Shown one piece after another: positions 50,976 through 61,415 of a stretch of 64,000 nt of DNA. Under the pieces are notes generated by a model that was not told where the DNA came from, did no database searches, and saw nothing but the letters and a program-made list of their open reading frames with translations. Position 1 is the first letter of the stretch, and the number at the start of each line of letters is the position of its first letter. The position numbers were made by a program, and so were the translations under genes. Source of the DNA: Symsagittifera roscoffensis (taxonomy: Eukaryota; Xenacoelomorpha; Acoela; Convolutidae); assembly GCF_963678635.1 (NCBI RefSeq), contig NC_087063.1:598287-662286 (forward strand), written 5' to 3'.

Positions 50976-51057
50976 ATGTCATCGGAAATTATACCTAATT
51001 ACTTTTATCAGAATTCCATAATGACACGGGAAGAGAAAATAGCAACAACGAAAACTG
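50976..51057 (+). CDS. possible first exon with start codon
   Basis: An ATG in the context CCAAGATGTC opens a 27-codon frame ('SSEIIPNYFYQNSIMTREEK'...) that ends at a donor ACTG|GTAAAC. The exon leaves in phase 1, which does not join directly to the phase-0 exon at 51192, so an intermediate exon would be needed if they belong together. Weak call on its own. Confidence 0.2.
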
Positions 51058-51191
51058 GTAAACATTTTTTCATTTTTATTTCAAAATTAGCAATTGCCGT
51101 TAGGTAAATTTTAGGCCACATTTGCAATGAAATTAATCCAAAAATTGTAGGTCGATCGTAAAACCAATCTATGTTCAATTTCCGCTCTCAG

Positions 51192-51458
51192 GTGTTTGGA
51201 AGAGTTAACAACATCTTCTTTGTTGTTCAATTGAAATTTAAAAAGCCAGAAATAGTTCCAACAAACCAATGCAATCAATTTATTAGAAAAAGAAGCTGCG
51301 TTGTTTGTTTTCATAAAAATTTATTCTCAAATCCACTAAAAGGTCTGGTAAGTTTTTCCAGTAGTTCTTTTTTTGTGGTTTCAAAGTTACCAATCACTCA
51401 TCTTCAATTGCAGAATTTAACAAACAACCCTAAATTTTGCCCAATATTTACTTTTTGA
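51192..51458 (+). CDS. possible two-exon 3' end, unrecognised (cysteine-containing)
   Basis: Exon 51192-51347 is exactly 52 codons between a pyrimidine-rich acceptor (TTCCGCTCTCAG) and a consensus donor CTG|GTAAGT. After a 66-bp intron (51348-51413, ending CTTCAATTGCAG) exon 51414-51458 adds 14 codons and a TGA. Both junctions are phase 0. The protein piece contains 'QCNQFIRKRSCVVCFHKN' and later 'KFCPIF', a loose C...CxxC...C arrangement. That is reminiscent of small zinc-binding tails such as those of piggyBac-type transposases, but too short to assign. No AATAAA is obvious downstream. The splice signals are the main support. Confidence 0.35.
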   Translation: MFGRVNNIFFVVQLKFKKPEIVPTNQCNQFIRKRSCVVCFHKNLFSNPLKGLVSFSSSSFFVVSKLPITHLQLQNLTNNPKFCPIFTF

Positions 51459-52495
51459 AGAGGATGTTTGCGCTTCAAGAAGCCAAAAAAATTTCGAAAG
51501 ATGCTCGGAGAAACAATTTTTTTTGCAAATAATTCTGAAATTTAAATTCGGAATTCATCCAAATCATAATCATGCATAAGATCACTTTCAACGTCGTGCG
51601 AGATTTAGGAATAACTGAAACTGCATCAAAAATATCACTACAGGTTGTCCTGTTTTCTTACCATTCCATGAAACGAGCTAATAGAAAAAGTTAGCAACTT
51701 TTAGATCAAAAAATATTTTCGGGTTCTTCCTCATTTTTCTACTTTGCACGTACTTTTGCGCCACAATACTGAGCAAGCTTCAGTCAACCTAAAAAGTTAT
51801 CCATGAAAATGCTAATGTTTTGACTTAGCTATTGTCGTAAAACGGTATGCAAAATTGGTTTAAACATCTGGAAGCAAAAAAAAACAACAAAATAGCAGCA
51901 GCGACCCAAAAGATTTTTTTGAAGAGCTTTTGGCGCTGACAAAAACTGATTTTGAGGGACAAAGGCGTGCCAATAAAATCAATTCAAAAGGGAAAGGCCT
52001 GTCAAAACAATGCTAAAAGTCCCCATACTTTTGGTATGGCATACTTTCAGATTTCAGAAAATGGTTTTTAAAAGGTTTTTGGAAAGCTCAAAAAATGAAT
52101 GTTGTCAACCAAAACGGAGTTTAAAAATTTTTTTAAATTTTTGAAAATCAGTCTCAATAAAATCCCAAACAGGCTGCGAAAGAGTAAAATAATTGAATGT
52201 GTTTTTATTGGGTTGTCTTTTGTTAAGAACTTTCTCTCTTGTCAAAATTTTCATCACAGAAAGACATTTTGAAAAATTTTGCTGCATAGACAATTTGAAA
52301 ATGTTTGCTGTTTTTTATTTGGAAGCAATATTGTTAATAAAACACAGAAACACAACCGTCAGCAATCCAGGAGCTTCCACATTTTTTTGTACAGCCGATG
52401 TGTCCGTCCTATTGTCTGACTGTTTCCAGAAAAATTCACCCAAACCTTGTTCCAACCCGCTCTGTAATTTTTGTTCCGCTTTGTATGTTTGATAT
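51459..52495. other. noncoding stretch before the 111-bp array
   Basis: AT-rich, no gene supported. A frame at 52193-52492 ends 'PCSNPLCNFCSALYV' and contains several AG acceptor-like sites, but no donor or start. A small hairpin CCATAC-TTTTG-GTATGG lies near 52024. Confidence 0.4.
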
Positions 52496-53494
52496 CCTAA
52501 GCTGTCGTTCTGTATTCATACAGATAAGAATTTTTGAAGTTACACACCATTCGACTCCATCCTTTTCCGCTCAAGTGACGGCAGCCTAAGGGCTTCACTG
52601 CCTTATCCTAAGCTGTCTTTCTGTATTCATACAGATAAGAATTTCTGAAGTTTCACACCATTCGACTCCATCCTTTTCCGCTCAAGTGACGGCAGCCTAA
52701 GGGCTTCACTGCCTTATCCTAAGCTGTCTTTCTGTATTCATACAGATAAGAATTTCTGAAGTTTCACACCATTCGACTCCATCCTTTTCCGCTCAAGTGA
52801 CGGCAGCCTAAGGGCTTCACTGCCTTATCCTAAGCTGTCTTTCTGTATTCATACAGATAAGAATTTCTGAAGTTTCACACCATTCGACTCCATCCTTTTC
52901 CGCTCAAGTGACGGCAGCCTAAGGGCTTCACTGCCTTATCCTAAGCTGTCTTTCTGTATTCATACAGATAAGAATTTCTGAAGTTTCACACCATTCGACT
53001 CCATCCTTTTCCGCTCAAGTGACGGCAGCCTAAGGGCTTCACTGCCTTATCCTAAGCTGTCTTTCTGTATTCATACAGATAAGAATTTCTGAAGTTTCAC
53101 ACCATTCGACTCCATCCTTTTCCGCTCAAGTGACGGCAGCCTAAGGGCTTCACTGCCTTATCCTAAGCTGTCTTTCTGTATTCATACAGATAAGAATTTC
53201 TGAAGTTTCACACCATTCGACTCCATCCTTTTCCGCTCAAGTGACGGCAGCCTAAGGGCTTCACTGCCTTATCCTAAGCTGTCTTTCTGTATTCATACAG
53301 ATAAGAATTTCTGAAGTTTCACACCATTCGACTCCATCCTTTTCCGCTCAAGTGACGGCAGCCTAAGGGCTTCACTGCCTTATCCTAAGCTGTCTTTCTG
53401 TATTCATACAGATAAGAATTTCTGAAGTTTCACACCATTCGACTCCATCCTTTTCCGCTCAAGTGACGGCAGCCTAAGGGCTTCACTGCCTAAG
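52496..53494 (+). repeat. 111-bp tandem array, nine units
   Basis: 'cctaagctgtc' recurs every 111 bp starting at 52496, 52607, 52718 and so on, nine times. Units 2-9 look identical by eye; unit 1 differs at about three bases. Each unit holds a perfect palindrome CTGTAT-TC-ATACAG, an outer pair CTTATC ... GATAAG around it (an inverted pair of GATA-type motifs), and a second stem-like segment AGTGA..AGCC-TAAG-GGCT-TCACT. The monomer is unrelated to the 104-bp satellite. Confidence 0.95.
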
Positions 53495-55644
53495 TTTTTC
53501 CACAATTCAGCTATTTATTAGGCGTTTTGTTGTGTTGCAACTTTTTTGTTTTGTTTTTTGGTTTCCATTTTTGGTTTTGCGCAGTATCTGCTTGATGTAC
53601 TCAAAAACATAGATTTCTGATTTTTTTTCAGCTTTTTCCATACAAAAACTTCAAATCTGAGCAAAAACTTTTTTTGTTCTCATTTTACGAACAAAAACAA
53701 ACGTTTCACAATTTTTTTTTCGCATGCAATGTCTTCATATTTTTGCTTATGACGTAGTCAACGCACAGTTCTTATATATTAAAGAATCCAGGGACCCATT
53801 GAAGGTTCATCGTGGTTGCAGAATTTGTACTTTTCTTTTTTAGATGATCAAGGTCTGAGTTTTTCGAAACGAAAGCCCCGTAGGAAAAATGCTTCTAATA
53901 CAAATCCATTGTATGGAATGAATACCTATCATGCAACTTTCACACAATGTTTTGATTTTATGGAAATGTCCGCAATTGTATTAACATCCTTACCTTGTTA
54001 ATATCTAATTTAATCAATTAGGGCTGCGTTTTGTTGCGACGAGTCCTATTTTGTTACAACTTGCTCCTTCATTTGATTCAAATTAAGTTTTCATCTGTTT
54101 TGATTTTTTTTCTTTTTTTCTCATGACATTGTTTGTTTTGCCAAATACGACTCAAAGATTCACAACTCTTTTTTTTTGAAAAAAAAATCATTGATATTTG
54201 TGTCAAATAAAAACAGGCGTTGTTTTGCCTTTTCATCAGACATTATATTGCAGTTGAAAAAATTAAATTTTACTAAATATAGCGCAATTTTCAACTCAAG
54301 TCTTAAATCCTAGCCCAATAATTTTTTGCAATTTAAAAAAAATCAAGCCAAAGGAAAAACTGTAAGAGTCAACTTTTGCCAGTTTTCATTTTTTAAAAAA
54401 AAATTACCATTTATTTTATTGAGCAACTGAATTTTTATCTGAAACATTTCATAAACATAGAGTTTAACCAAAAAAGTTTGGATGAACTGAACAATTTTTT
54501 CATTTGTTAATTGGATATTTGTAAGCACATATCTTTTTTGTATAAGTTATTTTTTATTGCTTCCCACGTTTCAGATTCAATTATTTCATTAAATCAATCT
54601 CTTTTTTGCTACTCATGGCCTTTTTTGCGCTTTTGACATTGTACAACTATACAGACAGCCTTTCAGGAGCTTTCTCAAAATGTGATGGCTGCCAATGATA
54701 CTTTCATCTACAGCACGGTCTCTCTTGAAAAACAGGAAAGTTGTGAACTTTGCGCCACATCGAGATTAATAATTTAATAAGGGATTCACAACCCATTGAA
54801 TGTATCGAAGTCTGTGGAAGTTGGAAGAAAAAACAGATATGATGCCATCTTTTAAGTACAGCTTAATTCATTTACACCTCTGCTGACCTCCATTGATGGC
54901 GTTTTAGCGCCACAGTTTTGCTCTACCCTAATTGGTAAATAGATGAGCTGACTGCAATGTGGAATTGTCAATTTTGCCGTAATGTGTGCTCGGTACGAAT
55001 TCATATATTTTTTGCCATCTTGAGCGCAGCTCCATCGAAATTGCGTTTCAAAACTTCTATAAATTTACGGATTTTACTCTACCAAAACAGTTGAACTATT
55101 CGATCCAAGAAAATTTGATCATTGATGTTTGTGGTAGAGAAACAGGGTGGAATAATTTACTTATTCGCCATAAAAGTTTCCACCTAAAATTACCGGAGTT
55201 TTTTAAGCGTTCTATACGAGAGATATGGTGAATAGAGATAGCATGCAGGTGATACTTGAAGTCAAAAGTGAATTTTGTCGTTGATTGGGTGAAGGCCTCA
55301 GAGATCATACTGATTGATTTCGAAATAAAACTGAACCAGAGGTTAAACAAAAGCTCTTCCTTACACATTATCGCTGTCATGACAGTAGATCCAATACCCG
55401 ATCGGTCCATCTCAAATTGAGTGCATTAACACTATCCTAAGTGCATCATTCGTCTTCTGAAAAGTTTTAGCTCATCAGTTTTTAAGTATAAATTCTTCAC
55501 TTTTGAAAATTTAAAAGTTTGCGAGCCTTGGGTTTGTCCAAAAAATATTGTTTTTTAGCAGTTTTTCATATTTTCTAAATTATGAGTTAAAATATCGGCA
55601 AAGCTCAAAAAAGTCGATGAAATTTCAAAAAAAGTTTGTGTTAG
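53495..55644. other. AT-rich stretch, no supported gene
   Basis: Long poly-T and poly-A tracts. The overlapping ORFs at 54986-55231 (plus) and 55096-55410 (minus) are open but lack splice signals and family resemblance. Nothing else stands out. Confidence 0.5.
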
Positions 55645-55914
55645 TCTGTTGGGCGAATAGTTTTTCAACTGATAGTTTATGAGACTTCAAGAACTCAAAT
55701 CACAGCGCGAAGAGACTGGAAGGAACTATGGCTTAAAGTGGATTTTATTCCAGATAGTTTACGTGCATCGAAAGAGTTCGCAAGGCGGCAAGTGTGGCAT
55801 CATCTTAAAGCCACACTGACTGGTTTAGGATCTTCAAAAAAGTGTCGTGAAAAACTATTGTTGGTTTTCAGTCCAACAATCTTTTATGCCCACTTTGATT
55901 TAAAAGTGAATTAA
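55645..55914 (+). CDS. possible exon, unrecognised
   Basis: Open for 89 codons from just after an in-frame TAG (55642-55644) to TAA (55912-55914), with no ATG. The middle is protein-like, rich in W, K and R ('RDWKELWLKVDFIPDSLRAS', then 'RRQVWHHLKATLTGLGSS'). I see no clear acceptor in front of it. It may be an exon or a fossil fragment. Confidence 0.2.
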   Translation, partial: SVGRIVFQLIVYETSRTQITARRDWKELWLKVDFIPDSLRASKEFARRQVWHHLKATLTGLGSSKKCREKLLLVFSPTIFYAHFDLKVN

Positions 55915-56012
55915 CCGGTTGTTTTTGAGTAGTTCTTGAAGTTAATTAGCGCCCCTTCCCCTCCTTCCTCCCCCCTAAAAAAATTGATTTTTTGGAATAT
56001 TCTCTGCTATTC

Positions 56013-56051
56013 TCTGCTATTCTGCTATATATTTGTTAGCAGAATAGCAGA
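56013..56051. repeat. perfect 15-bp inverted repeat
   Basis: TCTGCTATTCTGCTA (56013-56027) and its exact complement (56037-56051) are separated by 9 bp. The left arm is itself part of a short tandem run of 'tctgctat'. Confidence 0.85.
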
Positions 56052-56143
56052 ATATTTGTTAGTAAAATATAAAAGCGTTTATTGGTGCAATCAGCGCAAT
56101 TTCCAATGACTGCACGTCATTTAGTTCTAAGTTTCTAATTATT

Positions 56144-56365
56144 TTATAGTAAAACCAAAATTCTCTTTTTTGACGTGCGGACAATTCCTTTTAACTTCAC
56201 TTTTTTCTTTAACTTTTCATGTTGAAAATATAATATCGGAGTCTCCGACTTGCGAGTTTGAACTCGAAATTTTATCTTGGGCGGTTTCCCGGAGTTCCGG
56301 TAATCCGAGCTCATAAAATTAATTGGTGGCGCCTTTATAGCTGTTTTTTTTTTATTTTCAACCAT
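56144..56365 (-). CDS. possible small basic protein, unrecognised
   Basis: An ATG-initiated minus-strand frame of 73 codons ends in TAA at 56144-56146. It is strongly basic, for example 'YRNSGKPPKIKFRVQTRKSE' followed by a lysine-rich stretch. No domain is recognised. It lies head to head with the plus-strand exon at 56405. It could be a small gene, an exon or chance in a moderately GC-rich patch. Confidence 0.22.
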   Translation of the reverse strand: MVENKKKTAIKAPPINFMSSDYRNSGKPPKIKFRVQTRKSETPILYFQHEKLKKKVKLKGIVRTSKKRILVLL

Positions 56366-56404
56366 CCGACCAGCCCGATGGTTTTATCTTGGCTGATTTG
56401 TTAG

Positions 56405-56771
56405 TTGGAAGACAATCAAAATTGAGGGCGGTTGTTTGTCTAGCCTTCACCAAGGCAGCCTTTACTACCTTGGCGAGCAGCGAAATAAATGGGCCGTCTC
56501 AAAATCACAAAAGATACAAATTCCCCCATTGAAGGTAAGTTAAGGTTTTACCAATAAAAGACTCCCTTCGTTTTCCTATCAGACTATTCAACCTGATTTT
56601 GAGTTAGACCTGAGAAAGATGCTTTGTAGTCTTGTTGAATTATGGGTCTATTTTGTGGCAAATAGCTTTACAACGCCACTATCGAAACAAAAAAATATAT
56701 TTAACAAAAAGCTACAATTTTTCAAGCGTTTCAAAAATGGCAATTATTCGTTTCTCAGATTTTCACGCTAG
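56405..56771 (+). CDS. two-exon gene fragment, possibly beta-propeller/kelch-like
   Basis: Exon 56405-56534 lies between an acceptor GATTTGTTAG and a perfect donor AAG|GTAAGT. Its frame reads 'WKTIKIEGGCLSSLHQGSLY' followed by 'YLGEQRNKWAVSKSQKI'. The 'G.LYYLGE' element resembles the core strand of kelch-type propeller repeats, a weak resemblance. After a 48-bp intron (56535-56582) with a strong acceptor CCCTTCGTTTTCCTATCAG, the frame continues in phase 0 for 62 codons to TAG at 56769-56771. The first exon is GC-richer than its surroundings; the second loses protein character toward its end, so the true exon may stop earlier. Upstream exons were not found. Confidence 0.42.
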
Positions 56772-57864
56772 ATGACTTTTATGGCACCTATACTGAAAAA
56801 ATTGCCGTTTTTATATTTCTTTATTCCAAATATATGAAAAGCAATCTGTACTCTGGAAAATCTGTTTTCTAATTTGAATTAATAAAACGCAGTCTAAACG
56901 CACGTTTTGCTTCTATATCAGGTTCGTTCAATTTTGTATCTTCATTAGTTAAATAGTTTATAATTGGACAGGCTAGTTTTGATAGACTGGAAAAGTTGTA
57001 TTGCATATGTTTGTGGTCGGGAGTACCTGCATCGGCCAAAACAGCCGCCACAAAAAATGACTACAGGACAGCCTGCGATGGGGTCCCAGTGTTGAAGGGG
57101 GAAGGCGAGCCAGGGGGGGGGGGGGTGTTTGGGCGCTGCTTCTGCTCTTGCATTTCGGAATCTGCTCTGGTTCTTTGAACTATTTACTTGTATCCAGAAC
57201 TACGTGTGATTGAAACAAATTGCATTCTTTGTTTGAACTGACACTTCTAATTAGCCCAACATACTGCATGATTTGTCTGAGGTGTCAACTTTGGCCCTCT
57301 TTTACCTTGACAAATCACTGACTCGGCTGGGAAATTGTTTTGTCTGTCGGCATGATCAAATTCATGCATATGTTACACTGAGCAATTCCTTTCAATGTTT
57401 TTGGTTGTTGTTTCCCTGTTTAGGCAGGAATTATTTCTTCCGTCCACGCTATTAGAAACTAAAAAAATGGTACAAAAATCGAACTTTTGACATTCGTTTT
57501 TGAAAAAAAAATTATCTCCTGTTTTGTTAAATTTCTTTTCAGACCCAAGAAATTTCACAGTGTGCTGTTGGCGAATACTTATTAATATGCACAAATGAAA
57601 ATTTATCATATTCCTCAAAGCATGTAGAAAAATCAAAACTGATTTGAAATAATTAGTAACGAACAGCTCAGAAGTTTGTCTCATAAAAAGTTCAGATCAA
57701 ATAATCAAGTTATAATGAATTATGAATTGAATCAATGATAGTTTTTCAATGATCAATGATTTGAGCTCAACCAGTGATTATAGTAAGAAAAGCAGTTAAA
57801 GGCGAGTGCATGAGTTTTTTTTAGCGGAGGGGTAGCGGTTTCTTTAAATATATAATGAAATTTT
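56772..57864. other. stretch with one weak minus-strand ORF and a G13 run
   Basis: A minus-strand frame 56869-57051 reads like protein ('KLACPIINYLTNEDTKLNEP') and may follow a GATGCAG acceptor near 57022, but lacks ATG and further support. A run of 13 G's lies at 57113-57125. Other ORFs (57273-57684) are unconvincing. Confidence 0.35.
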
Positions 57865-58050
57865 TAAAGTTTTGTTAGGTCGACCAGTTTGATTTTCCGA
57901 ACTTCCCTAGAGCCCTATAAAAGTTTTATTTGCCAAAATTGCTTAAATGCCGTCGAATTTGGATAAAAGCAAGAAAAAAAACCGTTTTTAGCTTAAATTT
58001 TTACCAAAAAATTACGTTTTTTGGCGCACGCTCCCCTTTCAAATATATTA
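57865..58050 (+). repeat. dispersed repeat family 1, copy
   Basis: Matches the order of boxes at 47368-47575: 'gttaggtcgaccagtttgat', 'ttccga', 'ccctataaaag', 'tttgccaaaatt', 'gccgtcg', then 'ttttttggcgcacgctcccc'. Confidence 0.6.
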
Positions 58051-58383
58051 AATATTGGCACGGGAACATTTGCAACCAGAAGTGATGAGGGCAGAGCAGC
58101 CGCCTCCCTCTCTCTCGGCACGCTGCTGGTTGCAGTATAGATAACTAATCAAAATTTTAATTGTCATGTTTTCGTTTGGTGAAATGATTTTGTAGCCAAT
58201 GATTGTTTAACTGGGTTTTTAAGATCATTTATCCATGGGGGAAACGACCAACATACGAGCTGTACAGCTCATCACGACGAACCGCTGTTGTGCCCCTGTT
58301 TAAGAACTGCATGCAATTTTTTTTTGGTTATTTTTCTGGGCTGGTTAGTGGTGCTTCACCCTCAAGCAACGAGCACGGATCAT

Positions 58384-58450
58384 GGTGGGCCTCGAACATT
58401 CGACCTTTCGATTGAGAGGCGGAGACGTAACCACTTCACCACCGCTCACC
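58384..58450 (-). repeat. tRNA-derived SINE-like head / tRNA pseudogene
   Basis: On the minus strand the segment starts GGTGAGC and ends GCCCACC, ends that can pair with one mismatch like an acceptor stem. In between are an A-box-like TGGTGAAGTGGTTA, a loop-like CTCTCAA, and a B-box match GTTCGAGGCC. The T-stem no longer pairs properly and the length is 67 nt, so it is not a functional tRNA. The downstream minus-strand sequence to about 58200 could be a SINE body. Confidence 0.55.
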
Positions 58451-59124
58451 TAAGTTGAAAATTTAAAGCTCAATGGCGGAAAAGTTTAGCTGTGTATTTG
58501 TCAACTTTGATATTTACTCAGATTTGGCGCATTCTTGGGTTGAACTTACAGCAAAAGTTAGCACTGCATCGGATTGGCTTAGTTTGGCGAAACAGGCTTT
58601 AATCGGCGCCCCTTTAACAATGATCAGCTCTGATTCAGCGGCGTAAATACTTTCAAAAGCAGCGTTGAACTGAACTTCTGCTTCAAAACAATTTGAATTT
58701 AGCTAAATCACAACAAAACTCAATCTTAGGCAACATTAGAACAACAGTTATTTTTTTCTTCTGGTCTCATCATATTTAACGAAACTTGAAAAGTAAATTT
58801 TTATAAACAGGCTCTTGTCGACACAAAGAGAGCTCTTTGAAATATCTTTTTAAAAGAAAGTCGCGATCGAAAAAGACTTGTTGCCATTCGATAGCCCGCC
58901 TGGTCTTTCAACAGCCACTCTTACTTTCTTCTCTTTCGATGATGGTCTGCGCAATCAGCTAATGATATTTTGCTGAACAAACCTAAAACTTAATAGTTTT
59001 TGCCCCCAATAAGCAAATAAATTTTTGATAGCCATTCAGCCTAAAGCGCAGCCCGGAAGTTGGTACTTTGAGATTAAATTAGCTATGGTTATTTTACCAG
59101 AGTTCACTTTGGAAACACTTGCAG
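58451..59124. other. noncoding stretch between two tRNA-like pieces
   Basis: AT-rich and no gene seen. Confidence 0.45.
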
Positions 59125-59195
59125 CTTACTAGCACTTTGAACCGGCAATCATGTGGTTGCTGGTCACCCTCACTACCTATGCGCCACAATGCCAC
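59125..59195 (-). repeat. second tRNA-derived SINE-like fragment
   Basis: The minus strand reads TGGCGCATAGGTAG (A-box-like, 59174-59186), then 'ccagcaaccacatgattgcc', then GGTTCAAAGT (degenerate B box, 59134-59143). Spacing and order fit a tRNA-derived SINE head. The sequence differs from that at 58384, so it is another family. The plus-strand ORF 59119-59304 reads through it and is not a gene. Confidence 0.45.
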
Positions 59196-60374
59196 AGATA
59201 TTCGGCGAAGCAGATGTAATAAATGCACATTTCAATATAAACGACGTCAAAAAACAGCATTGAAAGTGAATATTCTACGAAGGCTCCCTGACGTACTTAA
59301 ATGAAATCAATCAGGGTCTTAGTTTTTTTCCAGTCTTTGAAGTGGTCGCAGAAAAAAGGCCTCTGAGTTGTTCACCTTTCTCTGAGAACCAATTGCAGCT
59401 GAGACTCTCAGTTGGTTATATTTTTGCTCCTCTTTCAATCCGATTAGTGACTGGATTCTAATAATTGGGCCGTATTATCGTTTTTTTTTTAAATCTAGAA
59501 ATTACCATTTTTTAAATAGTTTTTGCTATTTATCTCCCATGTGCAGTTTCAGGAACTCAACGATTTTAGTTGCTGCTAGTAAAGCGTTATTTGAAACAAG
59601 ACTTGTATCCCGAACTCAATTTCAAACAAAACCTCTTGTATATCAAGTCATTTAGAAACAAAATTTTGATATAATAATTGCTAAATTAGCCGAAGAATTT
59701 TTTTTCAGCTCCCCTCACGCTATGTGCACTATAAAGGATTGTTCTTAGCATCTTGTATCCTAAAAAGAAAAAACCAAATGACCTGCTTGCTATAAGAAAG
59801 CAATATGCGTTTTAATTATCGGAAATTGGTCAAGTCAACGAAAATGAAAAAAAAATTGCATGTGAAAAGGTTATACATTTGAGCTCCGGACAAAAATATC
59901 ATCCAATTGGTGTAACAAAACTTCCATCAAAAACGTTTTGTTAAAATTAATTATTGACTATTGGAAAAATTGACTAAATAAAATCAACCCAAGCATAAAT
60001 TTTTCGCTTTTTTCAAAATCTGAAAAACGTTTTGTAGTCGGCTTGACTTGTCAACTACTGAATAGAAATTAACTGATAGCAAGATTAGTTTTCAACTTTG
60101 GTCAAATTCCTTCATTCGAGTTTGAGTTTTCTCTAGAGAAAAACTATCTCTTCAATCTCTTTTTGTCCTGATCGATGCGACCCCATTCGCACCCAGAGAG
60201 TTATCATATAGTTTTAAGAAATTATAATAATGATCAAAAAGTTTTCTCTAAGAACAATTTTGTTTTTTCTAAAAGCTTACCTAAGTTTTGATAAACGACT
60301 CCATTAAAACTATAACAAGGTCTGTTCACTCAAAAGCTAAAAACTAAATTGTTTTGAAATTTTTCGGAAAAAAT
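59196..60374. other. AT-rich noncoding stretch
   Basis: No gene or structured repeat recognised; homopolymer-rich. Confidence 0.5.
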
Positions 60375-60569
60375 TCATAAGCTCATTTCATTACGTCGTT
60401 TTTTGATTGCCTGCTTCTTTAACTGCTTAAGTTTTTTTGAAACCATCTCCACTTTTATTTGATCAACCGATATGATACTTCTAATATGTTTCAAAATTCG
60501 CTTCTTTTGTTTTTCTTTTTCCAAAGCAGAGAACACCCTGGGCCCACAAATGATTGGAATAAAATTCAT
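60375..60569 (-). CDS. possible lysine-rich small ORF or exon
   Basis: A 64-codon minus-strand frame with ATG and TGA/TAA-type stop. Its C-terminal two thirds are rich in K, R, E and I in a heptad-like pattern ('KKLKQLKKQAIKKRRNEMSL' at the end), suggesting a short helix. A possible acceptor GTGGGCCCAG lies inside the frame. It is downstream of the candidate at 60732 on the same strand and might belong to the same gene. Confidence 0.22.
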   Translation of the reverse strand: MNFIPIICGPRVFSALEKEKQKKRILKHIRSIISVDQIKVEMVSKKLKQLKKQAIKKRRNEMSL

Positions 60570-60731
60570 AGCTTGTTTGAGAAAAAAAATATTGAAACTT
60601 TAAGAGAAGCCTGAAAAATTAAGGTTAAAACTGTAAAACTAAAGAACAAAATCCTATACTGCACTCGTTTTAACCAAATAGCATTTCCGAGCTCGCCCAA
60701 ACTTTATAAAAACTCTATTCTCACACATTTT

Positions 60732-61022
60732 TCAGCAATTATTTCCGCAAGCAGGCCAATACGTTTGGTTCGAAAAACATTTTGTCAAACTTAAAATCCT
60801 AGAAGATTTGTTGTCCAAAAATTTGTTCACCCTGATTAACTTATGATCAATAGTTTTTGCAATTCCAGTTCCATCTGCAGAGTTCGCGCACAGTTCGTAG
60901 ACATTAAAAAACGAAAGAGTTTCATTGCAGAAAACTTTTAGTTTTAAGAAACTGGATACAAACTGTTCATTCGCAAAAAAGGGTTTTGAGAAGTTCTCGG
61001 AAAAAACAGGAAGCAGTTCCAT
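60732..61022 (-). CDS. possible small protein or first exon, unrecognised
   Basis: A 96-codon minus-strand frame with ATG and TGA. Composition is balanced ('ETLSFFNVYELCANSADGTG', then 'KLIRVNKFLDNKSSRILSL'), more protein-like than neighbouring ORFs, and ends near a cysteine pair. No signal peptide or domain is recognised. Splice donors inside are weak, so a single-exon small gene cannot be excluded. Confidence 0.3.
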   Translation of the reverse strand: MELLPVFSENFSKPFFANEQFVSSFLKLKVFCNETLSFFNVYELCANSADGTGIAKTIDHKLIRVNKFLDNKSSRILSLTKCFSNQTYWPACGNNC

Positions 61023-61415
61023 TAAAAATTATTGTTTTGTTCGCTGGGTGTAATTAATATTTTCACCCCTCTCTGAACACCGCTTGCACTTTTTTTTCTC
61101 AAATGTTTAGATGACTTGATAATACAAATATAATTCAATGCGACTGTTTGTGCTGTTATAATTCCGAAGCAAAAAGTTCGATCAACCCACAGCTGGTTGG
61201 GATATATTTCAATCGCTTGTTACAGAAACGTAATAATTGCTGGCAGGTCGGATGAAAAAGTGAATATAGAACCTTTAAAACTGGAAATGTTTATAGATAC
61301 GAAACCAAAGTTGGGGGTTTCAAAAATAATTAAATTTCTGTCTAATATATTCTAGTTCTATCAATCAAATACGATTCTCCGAGCTGTGCCGTAAAATTAT
61401 TACAAATGGTAACTT
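61023..61415. other. noncoding stretch
   Basis: No gene seen. 'ttgttacagaaacg' near 61218 could be a TGTTA-type LTR start, given that the later element may end in TAACA, but nothing confirms it. Confidence 0.4.

Noticed and set aside
2048-53494. CRISPR array interpretation of the 104-bp and 111-bp repeats
   Set aside because: The repeats are contiguous with no unique spacers, unit length is far too long, and there are no cas genes in a eukaryotic-looking context.
54986-55410. Overlapping plus and minus ORFs of 81 and 104 codons
   Set aside because: Open on both strands with AT-driven composition, no splice signals, no family resemblance.
57113-57125. G13 run as a G-quadruplex element
   Set aside because: A single homopolymer run without four spaced G-tracts; probably slippage or a low-complexity tract.
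58384-58450. Functional tRNA gene on the minus strand
   Set aside because: The T-stem and anticodon stem do not pair and the length is short; only A/B boxes and acceptor ends survive.
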